A DNA stretch of 64,000 nt, taken from Dimorphilus gyrociliatus (lineage: Eukaryota; Annelida; Polychaeta; Dinophilidae). Of the stretch, positions 37,249 to 51,900 are shown piece after piece. The position numbers and the translations under genes were made by a program. The notes under the pieces are model-generated. The model did no database searches and was not told the origin of the DNA. It saw only the letters and a program-made list of their open reading frames with translations. Every line of letters begins with the position of its first letter. Positions within the stretch are counted from its first letter, which is position 1. The stretch covers positions 186,001-250,000 of the forward strand of contig CAJFCJ010000019.1 of the NCBI GenBank assembly GCA_904063045.1, written 5' to 3'.

Positions 37249-39874
37249 TCAGGCGCTTGAATCACTGCCAATTATAGTTCGTTTGCCCACTTGATGTAAA
37301 TTATTTACTGTGGTAGACAATAGTTCAATGTCATTGCTTTTCTTTTTATCTATACAAAGGCATTGAGTTGAGAGTGCGGCAATAATTGGCGCTTCCTGGC
37401 CCCGACTTGCAGCATCGACGATTTCTGAGGAGACCGCGCTGTGAAGGGGACAGAGGGAATGAGAAGTTGACGTCATTGATCTTGCCCTAGGTCGTCCGCC
37501 ATTTGCAACTGGTTTCTAAAATGAAGTTTATTTAAGTGCTTTTTCTTAAAAAGAATTAAGTTACTTACTGATTGTTTGTGTTGTGAGGATGGAGTATGAG
37601 GAGCGGAGGCAACTCGATCAGTTAAAAACTTTTGCATATCTTCCTGCGAAAGGTTTGTTAACCCTGGGTCAGTTATATTACGAGCAGGTGGCCGATTTGG
37701 AGTTGTTAATGGTTTACTACTGGCTGTCATAAATTCAGTTGGTTTTGAACGTTGCACACTCATCTTGGCTGGTTGAAGTGATGACGGTTCATTAAAATAA
37801 CTATGAACATGAGAAGTATGCTGAGGAGTAGGTAGACGATTAGCTAATTCTTGTTCGGCTTCATTACATTCTTTCAATGCTTGATTCATTTGCTGTCTTT
37901 CATATTGAACATGCTGTAATCTCTGTAATACCGTTTGTTTGTCTATTGGTCCCGTAGTTTTTAAATCTAAACGATGAGGTGACTGCTTGTAAACTACCAG
38001 ATCTTTGTCAGGTGGAAAAAGGGTTCTCTGCGCCGGATTCATATTTTGACGAACTGGAGTTGGTTGATAAGTGTTTCCAATAACAAAATTATTATTTTCA
38101 TTCTGAACTTGATTTGGCGGTAACCTATTTTGGCGAGGTAGAGTAGTGGCAAAAGCATTTGTAGGACTATTTATAGGATAATAATTCAGTGGGGCGCTTT
38201 GGTTTGACTGATTACTGTTCGTTCGTGAAGGAGAACCCGACCAGGGCATTGCTGTTGGACTACAGGTCCACCGAAGTCCCCTTTCATATAGTGGTGATTT
38301 AAAGCGATCTTCGTCTGGGGGACCATTAATCATTATTTCTCTTTCCTTTTCTTCTGTAAAAATATTCAAAAATATATACTTCTCTTTTACTTAATGTAAA
38401 GAAAAATTGCTTACCATCTCGAGCAGAATCACTTGCAATACCGGATGTTGTTGCACTTGATGCCGAAGACTTACGCGACACGTAAGAGGTGGGTGCGACA
38501 AGAGCTTCCCTGTATGCCTTTCTGTTATCATCGTTTTCCGACAAGTGCTTTAAAGCAGCAAGGCGAGGGGCAAACATTCTTTTTGCTTTGTGCGTGTCTT
38601 CGCACAATTTTAACAATTTTAGAGCTCGTAATTCTGAGAAAGCATCGTATGAGAATTTTCTTTCCGATTTGCCACCAGCAACAGAAATTTGAAATTTCTT
38701 TTTCTTTAATAAATAAATCGTAATTACCGTTATTAATGAAAAAAAAATAAATTAAATTTACCTTGCAGTGCAATTTCGTAATATCTTCCCAGTTTAAATG
38801 AGAAACATAGCTTTTCCATCCGTTTATTTGCTCATAAAAAGATATTCCACTTGGTGTAACTCCCAACCAAACTTTATCATCATCCACTTTTCGTTTTCTG
38901 TCCTTGTCTGTGGTATTCTTTGATTGGACGGCGTAAAGGTGAAGGTTGTGCGCTGTTGGAATTTCAGATGCATCGCTGATGAAGCGATAATGAGCGCGAC
39001 TGGCGCTTAAGCCGTTTAAATCTCCGTGAATATTTGGTAATTCACGTTGTATATAGGCTGTCCCGCGACTATGCACAACCCATGCAGGGAAATATTCTCG
39101 AGGGTCGAAGGTCATTTCGGCCGTACTGTTTCCAAGATCGGCTTGTAAAGCATGAGCGGCGAGAATAAAGCATTTTTCTTCTGTTACTCTCTGAGAATAA
39201 TTTACTAGATTATCCTTTAATTGTTCATAGTACAATTGCCTGGTGATCTTCTCTCTAAACATATAAAATTTCCTTACTAATCGAACAAGCCCGTGCATGC
39301 TAGCATGGAAATTAAAAATATACTAACCTTAGTAAAGCTACATTTTCAACATAAAATTTTACGCGAAAGTAGAGCACAAAGGAAATTCCATTCTGTGAAC
39401 TTGTCTAAGGGAAAGAAAAAAAATCAGTTTTCAAAACCTGCATACCTATCATTGTTAAGACGTAATATTACGTAATAGAAGCACATAGTTTTGACCTATG
39501 ATTACATCATACAAACCTTTTGGCTTTTAATTAGCCTTTGCACTTTTAAATTCAAATCGACAAAATGAAATTCGTCATCTGTAACAATTTGAATGATTAC
39601 AATTTAGCACTAAAGAAATGACTAAGCTTTTTACCGATAAGTTGAGCCAAGCCAAAAAATTCAAGTTCATGTAATTTTAAATGGTCACAAACTTCTTGGA
39701 ATATATCTTGACATGTAGATTTCGCCTATTAAACCACAAACAAGGAATTAAATACAAAAATTATACTAATATACAAAAAAATACCTCAGTTGATATAGTA
39801 AGATTATTGCCATTGAGAAGGCGAACTTGAATGGCTCGGCGGTTTTGAGTGGGTGACAAAACAGATGATTTCAT
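37249..39874 (-). CDS. FRMD6: FERM protein of the FRMD6/Expanded group
   Basis: The ATG is at 39872-39874. Nine exons were traced: 39785-39874, about 39645-39726, about 39517-39580, about 39327-39402, 38762 to about 39256, about 38414-38701, about 37571-38354 and the terminal 37249 to about 37515, with clean phases. FERM lobes are clear: an F1 start RAIQVRLLNGNNLTISTE, then HFRV-like YFRVKFYVENVALL, then CFILAAHALQADLGN followed by YFPAWVVHSRGTAYI, then the F3 lobe VWLGVTPSGISFYEQ. These and the tail motif SSASSATTSGIASDS match FRMD6/FRMD1 (Willin). The rest is a low-complexity Pro/Asn/Gln tail with a coiled segment (TVLQRLQHVQYERQQMNQAL). FRMD6 and fly Expanded act upstream of Hippo kinases at apical junctions. 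I do not see the PPxY motifs of Expanded, so the Hippo role is inference. Confidence 0.85.
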
Positions 39875-42567
39875 CGTCGGAAATCATTTCCACATATCCG
39901 AAGTCTGCAAAAGCACTTTAATAAATAAACCAGGCTCTGAACATCGTAAAAAATAGTTATCAACATTGATCTACACAGGCCAACGCTCGTACAATGACGC
40001 AGCGACAGGCGAAAGAATGCCTGGAATGCCACTACTAGCACCAACCTACTTAGGCCTTTGCACTTGCACCTGTCTCGCCTCTTTTTATATTCAACTAACA
40101 CGGCATTCCATTCATTACTTTCAAACCGTTTCGAATTAACTGCCGAATTATTTATCACCGAAGTAACATTTATAAACAAGCGATCCTTACCCTATGTGAA
40201 TTTATATTTAGATAAGAAATTTGACCAAATCTGATAAGAGAATGGTGTTTTCGCATCGTCCTATTATATTTTATAGCGATTTATTATCACGCATTTATTA
40301 ATCCAGATTATAAATAGATCTTTAAAGTTGATCTCATATGAAACACATAACATAAGCCGTGTAATAATATTAGTAAATAATAATTGAAAATATTGAATTA
40401 ACGATTAAAAGTGCTAGAATATTTTGTGAACACTAACCGCAAAGGTATTTTAGTTGTAACCCTATTCTCCTCTGAGTACGCCGATTTGTTGTTCGACACG
40501 TATTATCGATCTCTTTCAAGTATGAGAATTCCTAATTCAATCCAATTTAAGGATAAATATTAAGTCCAAAGATACCTATAACTTTCATTCGAAAGCAAGG
40601 GTTAAATAGTTAATAAACCTGTAAATTAGAAAAGAAGTATTCACCTTTTATTCATATAACAATTGACGCTATTGACGTTTTAAAGTGTATAAGCTTTCGG
40701 AGTACAACTGTTTGAATCGTTTTTGTTCAAACGCATCTACAGATAGGGGGAGCCGGAAGCGGTTGTCTGCTTATAATAAAAAAATACATTAATTGCAGCT
40801 GTTACTAATAAAATTCAAACAAATTATATTTATGAACAATTCGTTTAATTTTTTTAGTGGATAAGCACTAAAATGATCAATTATTCTTAGTCATTTTCTA
40901 AAGCAGTAAATAAAACAAAATTTTTTAATTTTTTTCGTTTGATTCCTATAATTCGTTTGCGGCGGCTAATAAACCCATTTCAAACGTCTAATTTAAAGAT
41001 CCCAATCTCACGCTAACATATAATTGTAGGACGAAGAAATCCTTGATAAGTGCAGAGATCAGACATTGAAGGGTCATTGGAAAATTTTATACTCATTCTA
41101 TTTACTACAGGCCTTAGTTGTCTTATGTATTAAGTCATCTGTTAGGTACAATAGTTATGGCTTTTTATAGTATCCTGATCGAATTATCTAATAATAAAAT
41201 AAATAGTGTACCGTAAATGGAAGTTATAGCACATAAAAACAATACTGATAGAAAGTATAATATATTTCGGATATTACTATTATCAATTTACAATAATTGA
41301 AGGAAAAGCAATTTAAAACCATTCATTGAATGGTATATATTTCCGATATTTCTTATCTGAAGAGGTGTAAATTACGGCCGGAAAGTGAAAATTGAAAATA
41401 CTTAGATTTTTTTTTTGGTTTTTATCTTATTTGTTAAGATAGAATGTTATACTATTTATCGGGCAGCGACTTATTTACGTAATAATTGGGTGTCTATACT
41501 GTATATAGCTATAATCAGAAATTTTCTTCTTGCTTTTTATTTTTTGTAATTTTATCTTTGTGTTATCTATTAGATATCATTGAAGCATATTTTCTAATTA
41601 TCTATTTAAATGGAAGTTAATTAAAACAAAGCAAAATATGAAGTCCTACAATTTTTTTACCAGTATCATTATGAACAGTAAACAAGAACAAGTTTATTCG
41701 CTAGGTGGCACTATTTTTCATATCTGTAGTTTCTATAAAGAAAAGTATTAAAATGTAATAAAAAAAAAGCCAAAAGGTAGCCTTAATTACGTATTTAAAT
41801 TGAAAAGAAATATATGATTGATTAGTGTTGCCCTTTAACCTTTATATATATATATACAAATATTTGCATATTGCATAACTTAACTTTATTACAAAAAAAG
41901 TTAAGGAGTTTAAATACTGATATTTAAGTCATTTTGCTAAATGTAAAAGTTAATAGTGTCTTCACTTTTAACCTTTAAACAAAGATTCAGTCATTGAATT
42001 CTAATTCAATCATTTATTATATAATTTCCTCTAAAGTAGATACACTTTCCATATACATTTTATTCTAGATTTTAACCAAAGCAGAAAGCAGCCAGTAGAT
42101 TTCTAATGAAAATCGCATATTGAAATTCATCGCCTTTCAATTGTTTAGGCCAAAACACCATTAAATTGAAGTGAATGTCGTAATATACTTTTTGGCACTC
42201 TAAAAATCTTTTTAAGCCAGTTAATTTCAACACAACTAAAATTTGATCTACTCCATTCAAGTCATTTTCGCCTATCTCCAGCCTACTCGCGAGTAATTGT
42301 ATTCATTTCTAAAGAAGTAACATTTATCATGAAGAAGTCGATTCAAACGATCTATAGGCAGATAGGTATCATTCTTAAATGTAGTTAAAGCGAACAACAC
42401 TATTTCTCTCTTTCGCCAGGTACGGAATGGTGTCGTTTACAATTTCTTTCCCTTTATTATACTATTAACTTGAAGGATTGTTTCTTTTTTACAGTTTCTA
42501 TCAATGGACTATAGAGAATATTAAACTAACTATTCTTTAATGAAATTTACTGAAAAAATATTCCACT
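39875..42567. other. Spacer between FERM gene and Mcr-like gene
   Basis: The left part is the FERM gene 5' region. Open frames here, such as 39871-40179 (-), lack an ATG near their start or lack coding character. The remainder is AT-rich, with one TATACTGTATA motif at 41495-41505 and (TA)n near 41845. The last stretch should contain the promoter of the Mcr-like gene. I see no gene. Confidence 0.5.
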
Positions 42568-43092
42568 ATGGATAAAATATCGATATTTTTAATATCTCTT
42601 TGTTTCTATCAATTTAAATCTGAAATATTGCTCCCAAAACCGTTTGTTTCCTCTTTTTTGTTCCTTTTATATATACTTATTAGTTCTGTTTCTATTACAT
42701 TTTTAGGAGTCATGTAATAATAGCTTCGAAATTTATTAGACCCGACATGACCTATAGAATGACGGTTGAAATATTTGAATCAATGTATGAAAAATTTAAA
42801 TTAGCCGCTTCGATTTCAAATGGCCAATCGGAAATTGCATCATCGTCTATTACCGCTTCTAGAAATAGTTTTACAACACTAGAAATGAAAATTCCAAGAT
42901 CTACTGTAAATGGAAATTATACATTAAGATTAAAGTCTTATACGATAGATTATTCAACATTATTGTTTGAAAATATTACGGAATTAACATTCCAATCAAA
43001 ATATATTTCATTATTTGTTCAAACTGACAAGGTTATATATGGAATAGCTCAGAAAAGTATGTATACATTTTCTTCTTATTATATATACTGTA

Positions 43093-43123
<31 letters not shown>

Positions 43124-46100
43124 ATTTAGATTAATAGCATTAGAAATACAAGGGATTTCATTTACTTTCGTATGCTATAAAATCATTATATCTATTATCA
43201 TTAATAGATTGTAGAAAATTCCTTCTGTAAAGATCTTTTAAAGATAGGCAATCAATCATTTGATTGGCTGAATTATTGAATGTTGTATAAAGAAGAAAAT
43301 TTGTGCAAGATTGGTCTTAAAGGACGCTAACTGGCTTTATCTTTTTTTTCCCCTTTACTAATAGTGAATTTTAGAATATTTGCCATAAAACCTAACCTTG
43401 AGCCTGTGGATGAGGGCCAGATTACAATTTACCTGGTCAATCCTAAAGGTATAAAAGTTCATAGAATAAAGGAAAAAATGCTTCGCAATGGTCTGTTATT
43501 ACTTTCTATTAGATGAATTGTTCAATTTAATTTAAATAAACTTTTATTATACAGGCATATATGAAGGTTCTTATTTTTTACCGTATCCCAGAGTGTACGG
43601 ATGGTGGAAATTCGAAATAGACGGCTTTGTTGAGTCATCTTGCATAATTCTTAACGCATTGTTAAATAATTATATGTTTATGTTCTTTTAGGGTACTACT
43701 TATGAGCACAAGTTCTATAACTACGAATATTGTAAGTGACCATTCATTATAAAGAGAAAAATAACAACAATTTTATTTAACGATTAGATCAGCTAATGTT
43801 GGAAGTCAACGTTACAATGCCCCACTATGTCATGGAAAATGAGTTTGGGGTCTATGGGGTACTAACAGCTAAGTAAAGAATTCCACGAGTCAGCACATTT
43901 CAAAATTGATGAAAAAGATAACATTTTTTTAATATAGCTGGACAAAGGGTTACCCCGTTAAAGGTTCTGCAGACTTAGATATAGAAATATTTAAAGATGG
44001 CGGGCAGAATGATATTGGATCATTTAGAAAGCATATACCATACGTAAGTTTTCTTCACTGTGTTATATAATGAAACAATCCATTTACCAGCTGACTGGAA
44101 GCGATTGATTGCAAGCCACTTTAATTACTTAATTAGTTGTAATCAACTATTGTTATCTATCAGTTTTTTTTATTTTTAAACAAACTTTCAGTTTGAAGGA
44201 GTGACAAGCTTTTTAATTACAATGGAAGAATTAAAAGAGGCTGTTAAACTTTCTAAAATTGATGGGTTGAAAAATTGTCGTATTGTTGTTACGGCAACTG
44301 TCAATGATCAAATTTACGTAAATATACCAACAAAGGGAAAAGCTACAACTATAATATTTGAAGATTTGATAAAACTTAGGTTTTTATTACTATTTCTTTA
44401 CAGAAATAATAATAATCTTTGATTTTCCAGATTTCTTGGCGGTGATATTAGAACTTTTAAACCTGGGAAAAATATGGATATTTATGTATATTGAACATAT
44501 TATTTTTATTCCTAAGGAAAGGAAAACTAATTTTTCACTTTTTTTCACTTTTTAAATTAGATTGCAGTTTCGCAGTCTGATAACAAACCTTATTCCCTAA
44601 ACATAAATAGAGCTGTACGCATTCAAACTAATGCAAAAAAACAAAACTCTAAAGCATCAGAAGAAAAGACAGCTTTAGTTTTAATTGGTGATGACGGTAT
44701 TGCACGTTATTCATTCGTACCAGACGACGACGACCTTCAATTAACTATTTCGGTATTACTTTGTAGTCTTTATTAATTTAAACTATGAATCTTTTCTTAA
44801 AGGTCTCACATTTTCGTGGTAACTCGATAAAAATGGTCGCCTATCGGGAATATTCTGAGATCAATCATTATTTGTCTGTTACTACTAGTACTGTAAATCC
44901 AAGGGTAGATAATTACATAGTATTCACTGTACGAAGCACAATACTTATAGCTACTGTAAAATATCTGGTGATATCTCAATTTTTTGATAAATGATATCAT
45001 TTCTAAACATTTTTTTGTCCCCCTGAAGATAATTTCGAAAGGGAATATTCTCGTTGTAAATGAACTACCTATGAATTGTCAACAAAAAACGTTTTCAGTT
45101 GCTATTTCCAGAGATATGATTCCTAATGCTCATATTCTCGTCTATGGTTTATTAAACGATAGGAGGATATTGGCCGATTCTTTAACTTTTCATGTTGATG
45201 GTATAAGAAATACTAAGAAATCTGTATGATTCAAACATTATTTTGCTTCTTACTATTGTGAATATTAATAGTAATTGATTAATTAAATTAAACACAGATT
45301 GAACTAAAAGTTAACAAGGGCAAAGACTTTAGCCATAATACTGTGGAAGTTGTTGTAAAAGGAGATCGTAGCTCTATCATTGCAATAAATGCTCAGGACT
45401 ATTCAAATTATGTATTCCAGCCGAACTTCTTCACCAAACATAGGGTTGAACAAGAGTTGATGACGTATAATGTAGGAGCAAATTCAACATTAGATCATAC
45501 TTGGTTACGAAATGAAGGTATCAAGGATACTATGCATTACACTGCATCATCTAGTGCGATAGATGCTAATACAACTTTCCAGTTTTTGGGATTGGAAATC
45601 TTTACTGATGCCAGATTGGATAGGTTGCCAAGCATTGATAAATGCAATAGAACACTTGGTTTTTCATCTTGTTTCGATGGTCAGTGCTATGAACTATCTA
45701 CAGCATGCGATGGTGTCTGGAATTGTCACGATGGAGCAGATGAAATGGGTTGTCCTGACCCCACAGAATCAGCAGTTGAGAAATTACAAAACATTGAAAT
45801 GCTCCATCCGGAATTGCTTTATACATATGACGATACTTCTTGGCTTTGGAAATGGAACTTTACGAAACCGGACGGTAGCTCATTTACAATTGCAGAAGTT
45901 CCACATAGACCCACCACATGGTTAGTAAGCGCAATAACAATGAGTAAAGAACACGGACTTGCTTTTGTTGAAGAACCCTTTAGAGTAAGACATATCTCAA
46001 AATAACTTTAAGTTTCATTTAATATGATAAATATTTCGTTTACTAGTTTTCATCAACGAGAAGCTTTTATATTGAGCTAGAGGCTCCTTTACGAGTTGTT

Positions 46101-48599
46101 ACGGGAGAACAAATTGGTTTAAAAGTGACAATTTTCAACTATTGGCACGAACCTCTAGAAGCTTTAATAACATTACATAAATCTGATGTGTTTAAAAGTA
46201 TATCGGTACCGGATGACGGCTTTGTTACTGCATTTTCGGCTAAGTTAGTAGAAGGAATACGTCAAGTTATGGTTAGATTAGAAGCTGGCGAGACAAAAAT
46301 TATTCATTTTCCTATTGTTACTGAAATAATAGGACGGCATATTGTTACTGTTTCGGGTGATAGTTTTGTCGCAAAGCGAACAAGATCTATATCGATAAGA
46401 GTTACAGCACTGGGAATTAATAACCGTTACTTAACCTGTCACTTGGTTGACTTATTAAATCATGGTACATTATCTGTGCCAGATTTTAAGATACCAATTC
46501 AAGAAAGATTTATTTTACCTGAGCAACAACGCCATATTTACGTTCCAGGTACACCTATTGGCGAATTAAAGATTGTTGGCGGAACGACAGGTCCTGAAAC
46601 TTGGGACTCCGCAAGATATCTGAGAATGTCAATTAATACAGGCGCAGGTTATGCAATAAATTTAGCTTTACATGCTCTTTGGATAAACTTTTTCAAAGAC
46701 CAGAACGCCGCCGATAAAGCTAAAGTCTCTGAATCACTTCAAGGTCTAGCAGAAGGTATAACACAATTAATGGTTTACTATGATTATGCCGGAAATGGTA
46801 GAGGTTATTTTGCCATGTGGTTGGATAAAAAACCTAGTTTATTTGTAACACTTAATGGAGTATATGCACTATCTCAATTTTATAAAAATCCTGAATGGAT
46901 TCAACAATTTCTCTTCATAGATTTGAATGTTGTTCATAACGCTACAAGATGGATTTGTGAACAGCAAACTGCAGAAGGAGCTTTTGGCGAAATGCATATA
47001 TCAACAGACGATAGTTTTAGATCAGTTATCACGGATGAAAAGGGCAATTTTTTAAATATAACAATGACAGCTTATACCTTAACTTTATTACACGATATCT
47101 ATCCTGTTCTAAACGATAATAATGTTTCGTCACTTGCGAGCAATGCTATTAATAAGGGATTAAAGTATATTGCTTCTCATTTGGATAAGATTGATGATCC
47201 ATTTTGCATGGCTTTCGTCGCTTATTCTATGAAGTTGCACGATCACTTTAGTACTGAAGCTGCAGTTGGAAAATTTATGAATATGACAAGAATAAGTAGG
47301 CTAAATATAGTTTTCATTTTTTATTTATCACTATGATTATTAATTTAATCTTCATTTAAATTAGAGGGGGGAAGATACTGGTCCAGAGTAGAAATACCAC
47401 AAGTACAAACCGAATTTACGGAATCTATCCCTGCTCTCCTTGGTAGGAGATCTTCAATTGATGATGCTCAATCTATTATAGCTACAGGAGTAGGCCTTCT
47501 GTTGGATATTGCCACAAACGGTACTGAAAGAGACTTGTCAATTTATACGCCCACTGTAAGCTGGCTTCAATCGCGTCGAAGAACATTTTACGGCTGGACG
47601 TCGGGACCTGCAACGTTTTGGGCTCTAAAAGGTCTTATGACCTATGAAAAGGCAGATAAATTTGTTTCCCATCATTATATTAAGGCTGATATAACATTAC
47701 TTGCTGGCGAAAGAAAGTTTCGAATGAATTTCAATGGTTCAAATTGGTATAATGTACAGGGATTTAAGTTTACAGAAAAAGTTTATGGTAATGTGAGAGT
47801 TTTTGCAGAAGGAACAGGCATGTTTCTTATTGAATTACAAACAATGGCGTTTGTTGAATTTGAAGATCAAATTAAAAGATCGAGAAATAGAGTTTTATTA
47901 GAAGCAGATCAAATACGATACTATGGTCGAAATTATTCATCCATAGATATAACAGTTTGCGCACAATGGTTCCGACCTGATTTAACGCCAATTACTGGGC
48001 AAGCTGATATTGAAATTGGTATACCAAGTGGTTATTACGTTTTAAAAGAAATGCTGAACAATTTCACGAATAGCCATCCCCTGATACAAGATAACGATTT
48101 CAGTACATCAACTCAAAAAGCGACGTATTATCTGGACTATGTAAGTTGTTTAAATATATTCTTACACATTCAGCGATATGTTAGCAAATTGATAATTTGA
48201 AATATTATTTGCTTTCTTTAGCTACCGCCAGAGAGAACTTGTGTTATGGTCACTGCTCATAGATATCATCCCGTAGCAAATTTCTCTATTCCTCATAAGC
48301 TGCAAGCATATAATCATTTCGATATGAGTAAATTTATATACTGTATATACTTTTACATTATTATAAAAAATTCCATTTCAGGCAAAAAGAACAAGTCTCT
48401 TTACGATACGCAAACTCTTTCTCAACTGACTATTTGTCAGGCGTTTGGATCTTATCAATGTCCATACTCACCATTCTATAATCGTGCATCAACAACGGCG
48501 AATTTTAGCCTTTACTGTATTCTCTTTGAAGTATTAGTTGTCATTTTCCTATTCCATTCTTGTTCTTTACTTAACCATCGAACTATTATCAAAATATAA
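42568..48599 (+). CDS. Mcr: Mcr-like thioester-domain protein (A2M/TEP family), LDLa domain, no thioester
   Basis: The ATG at 42568 encodes a signal peptide (MDKISIFLISLCFYQF) and splices into SHVIIASKFIRPDMTYRM, the start of macroglobulin domain 1. About 15 exons follow with short introns, including MG domains (LFVQTDKVIYG, NFRIFAIKPNLEPVDEG). An LDL-receptor class A domain lies at 45643-45753 (six Cys, ending CDGVWNCHDGADEMGC), and an MG/CUB-TED region starts FYIELEAPLRVVTGEQIG. At the thioester site GCGEQ is replaced by GAGYA (46641-46655), so no thioester can form. The C-terminus ends in a hydrophobic segment with a short basic tail (48510-48599), suggesting membrane anchorage. LDLa plus a lost thioester is the architecture of Drosophila Mcr, which acts at septate junctions and in phagocytosis. 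Orthology is inferred from this architecture. Confidence 0.85.
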
Positions 48600-48635
48600 T
48601 TTAAAGTGATATGTTGTCGTTTATTTCTTGAAGTG

Positions 48636-48641
48636 AATAAA
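48636..48641 (+). terminator. Poly(A) signal of the Mcr-like gene
   Basis: AATAAA lies 37 nt after the stop. The next gene (THADA) starts 322 nt further on the same strand, so promoter space is small. Confidence 0.55.
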
Positions 48642-48962
48642 TGAAAGATTGAGAAAATATATGTTTATATGGAAGAATTGATAAAATTCATAAATGTAGT
48701 ATTTTGAAAATTCGAGTGTACTTGAAAAACTTTTTACGAAGATTTTCCAAGTAATCGGAAGTTGTTGTCTGCTACAGAAATGTGAACGATGAAATTTTGT
48801 GTTGATTATTATTATTAAAATTATATTCTATAATTGTAATAAACTTCCGAAAATAGAATTTATAAATAAACTGAATAATCTTCATAAAAAGCATCGCAAA
48901 CCCCAAATAAACTAAATACTTTTTAATCGACTCAACAATCGTTCTGAACCTTTAATTCGACT

Positions 48963-51900
48963 ATGACAGAAGTGAATGATAAGTTTGTCGCCGATTGTCG
49001 ACAAAACCTAAAGAATGAATATTGTTTGAACGATTTAGTTGCAAGGATAAACGTTACTCTTTGGAATGGAATTCGCGAAACAAGTATACGAAAATCAATA
49101 TTACAGGTTATACACTACATTAAAAGTTACACGAATTTCTTATATCAATCTCAATTATAGATCTTATCAGAAGTCTATACAAAACACGGTAATAAAATAG
49201 TGTCCTTTGGAGAAATGCTCACAAAGTCAACAGGAACTATAGAAGAATTGCAATATTGTAATCATTTCTTTTTAAAAGATGTTCTGTAACTATAATAAAG
49301 TGTAACCTTTCAGGGTCGAATCTAATAAGCTGTTACAAGCCTCTTAAAACATGGATAAAGGAAAACTTTAAAATGTTCTTGGCTTACTTGTGCAATAGAT
49401 TGGAAAAAGATTATGATAGTCTTATCTTCAATCGAAACCAAAAATTGGTAAAATCATTAGAACTGGAAGTTAAAGTAATAAAAAATAGATTACATTTAAC
49501 ATTATGTTTAAAGTACTAAAGATATCAATTAATTATATAGATATATATGCAAGTGATGCAAGCTCTTAAAGATTTCCCGCAACTTTTACAACAGCATAGA
49601 AATTTTATATTTTCTTTAAGGAGGAATTTAATAAATATTGTTACATGCGATGTAAGGTTTACTTAAAATAAACGCTAATATTCCAATTTATATAAAATGT
49701 TCTTTTTTTTAGATCTGTAAAAGAGATTGTCGCCTTTTGGCGGCAAATGCTTTATTGATGCATATGCAATCTGAAGGTTTGGATGACGAAGAATTTTTGA
49801 AATTTTTCAAATCTCTTTATGATTCTTTTGGTTTTTATTACGAACCTGGTATACATATACAGACATTTATATACGTATTATATATCTTAACAAGTTGCTA
49901 TATTTACAGAAAAGGAAGTTAGAAATAATACTTTTTCTCATGTTGCACTACTTTATGGATTTTTATCTTTAAAATGTGAAAGATATCTTGAATATACAAT
50001 TGATGATATAGTTTTCAGTCAATTCCTTCTAAATAATATACTAGATTTATCAGCTTATGGTGATTTCAAGTATAATGTTTTCAAAATTTGGAAAATACTC
50101 TTTACAAAAATTCAACCGAATTCTTTATCGAAGAAGTCTTTGGATAGTATTTGTAAAGTTCTCAGAGGTAATTTTGATTGTCCAATTGACGGCGTCAGAC
50201 AATTTTCTTTTGATATATTAAATGTAAGTAAAGACTAAATGAACAAATTAATTCTTTTCTTGAATAGTTCAATTGACTATTTTTTTTAATTAAATCTAGA
50301 TTTTATTAAAGAAATTTGATGAAGATAAAGATTTAGCAGAGAATTTCTATAAATTTTCTACAACTCTTGCATGGAACGGAAGATTAAAATATAAATTATT
50401 TTGTATTGTTTTGCAATATATTGAAGTATTTAATTAAAAGAGGAATAACCTTTATTTTAAATCAAATGATGTTTTTTAGAATAATGAAATATTACCGGAA
50501 ATTTTGATTAACAGTTTGGAAGGTTTTACAACGGATTATTTAGCTCCAGCAGCTGGTGACCTATGCAATTTTATATCAAGTAAACTAACGTTTGTAGATT
50601 TATTATCTTTTTAATATAGTCTATTATAAATAAAATATACTATGAATTTTCTTTAATAGATATATAAATGTTCAAGTTGTTATCGAAGCTGTTAAAAAAG
50701 CAATTTGTAACGAAAATAAGTATGTATAATTTCTTTAATCCTTATTATTTAATATAATCTACTTTATTTATCTTTATTAGGTTAACAGCTTCCAGAGCAG
50801 CTAGACTATGGATTCCAAATCTACTTCGTCAACATTCTAATATAAGTAATAAATTGGATGAAAAATTGAAAGATGTTTCAAATGAATACGAATTATTCGG
50901 ATATCTATGCTTTTTGAATACTTGTAGAAGTTTGAATATCATTTCTGATATTTCTAAGGTATATTTCTATTATTCATTTAAATCTTTTTCCATTTTTATC
51001 TTTTTTAAAATAAACAGTTTTCAAATATACTGGAGAAAGTTGTTATTCACGTAGATGAACAAATAAGAATGGAAGCATTGTCATTCGTTACTATTAGTTA
51101 CAAGAAATCAGGTAAAACTATCCAAGTTTTTTTTAAAAAATAATTTAATAAATCCTTATCTTGAATTTTTCTAGAAATTCCTTTAAATATTGAATATGAA
51201 TTGGCAATGAAAGGTATATTATGTAGTTTAAGTGTTGATGATGCAACATTTAGGAAAAATCTGACAAGATGTGTCGAAAATTTCCTATTAAGAATTTGTT
51301 ATAGTTCTACATCAATTATAAAAGCAGATACTTTAGAAAACAAGCAAATATATCAAGCTATTGGTAAATGAATCTTTTCTATTAAAATCAACTTGAAAAG
51401 AATTTTTCTAATTTTTTTTTTTCTTTTTAAATATAGATTTTCTCGATAAATTATGGATCGAATTAATTGAACAGCTGGAACCTTCAAGCAACTTTCAAAG
51501 GCATAAAATTTGTCTTGATTTAATAAAATTATACCTTGATATTATCTTCAAAGGTCCGAGAAAACAGCGCGATGGTAATATTAAACTCAGGGAATGTTTA
51601 AATTTAAGATCTAATCCTTAAATCTTGTTTAACTTAGTGAATGGTTTTCCTCTTTTATTGGAATTTGCAAATTCAAAGGGTAGGATGTTAACAATTGAGA
51701 AATCTAGTTATCGTATTCTTATTTGCCTCCTACATACAACAGATGAAGTAAAAAACTTACATAGAGCTATTTAAGTTTTTATTTTTCATGATATTTTTCT
51801 TCTATTAGATTAGAGAAACGGCATATGACATTTTATCGGATGATAATTATCCAATAAAACTTGAAAATGTCGATGATTTATTAGAAGATTCATTATATTG

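Noticed and set aside
39871-40179. Minus-strand frame whose stop overlaps the FERM gene ATG (possible large uORF)
   Set aside because: It begins with TTG, not ATG, and has no coding character; an overlap of this kind can arise by chance.
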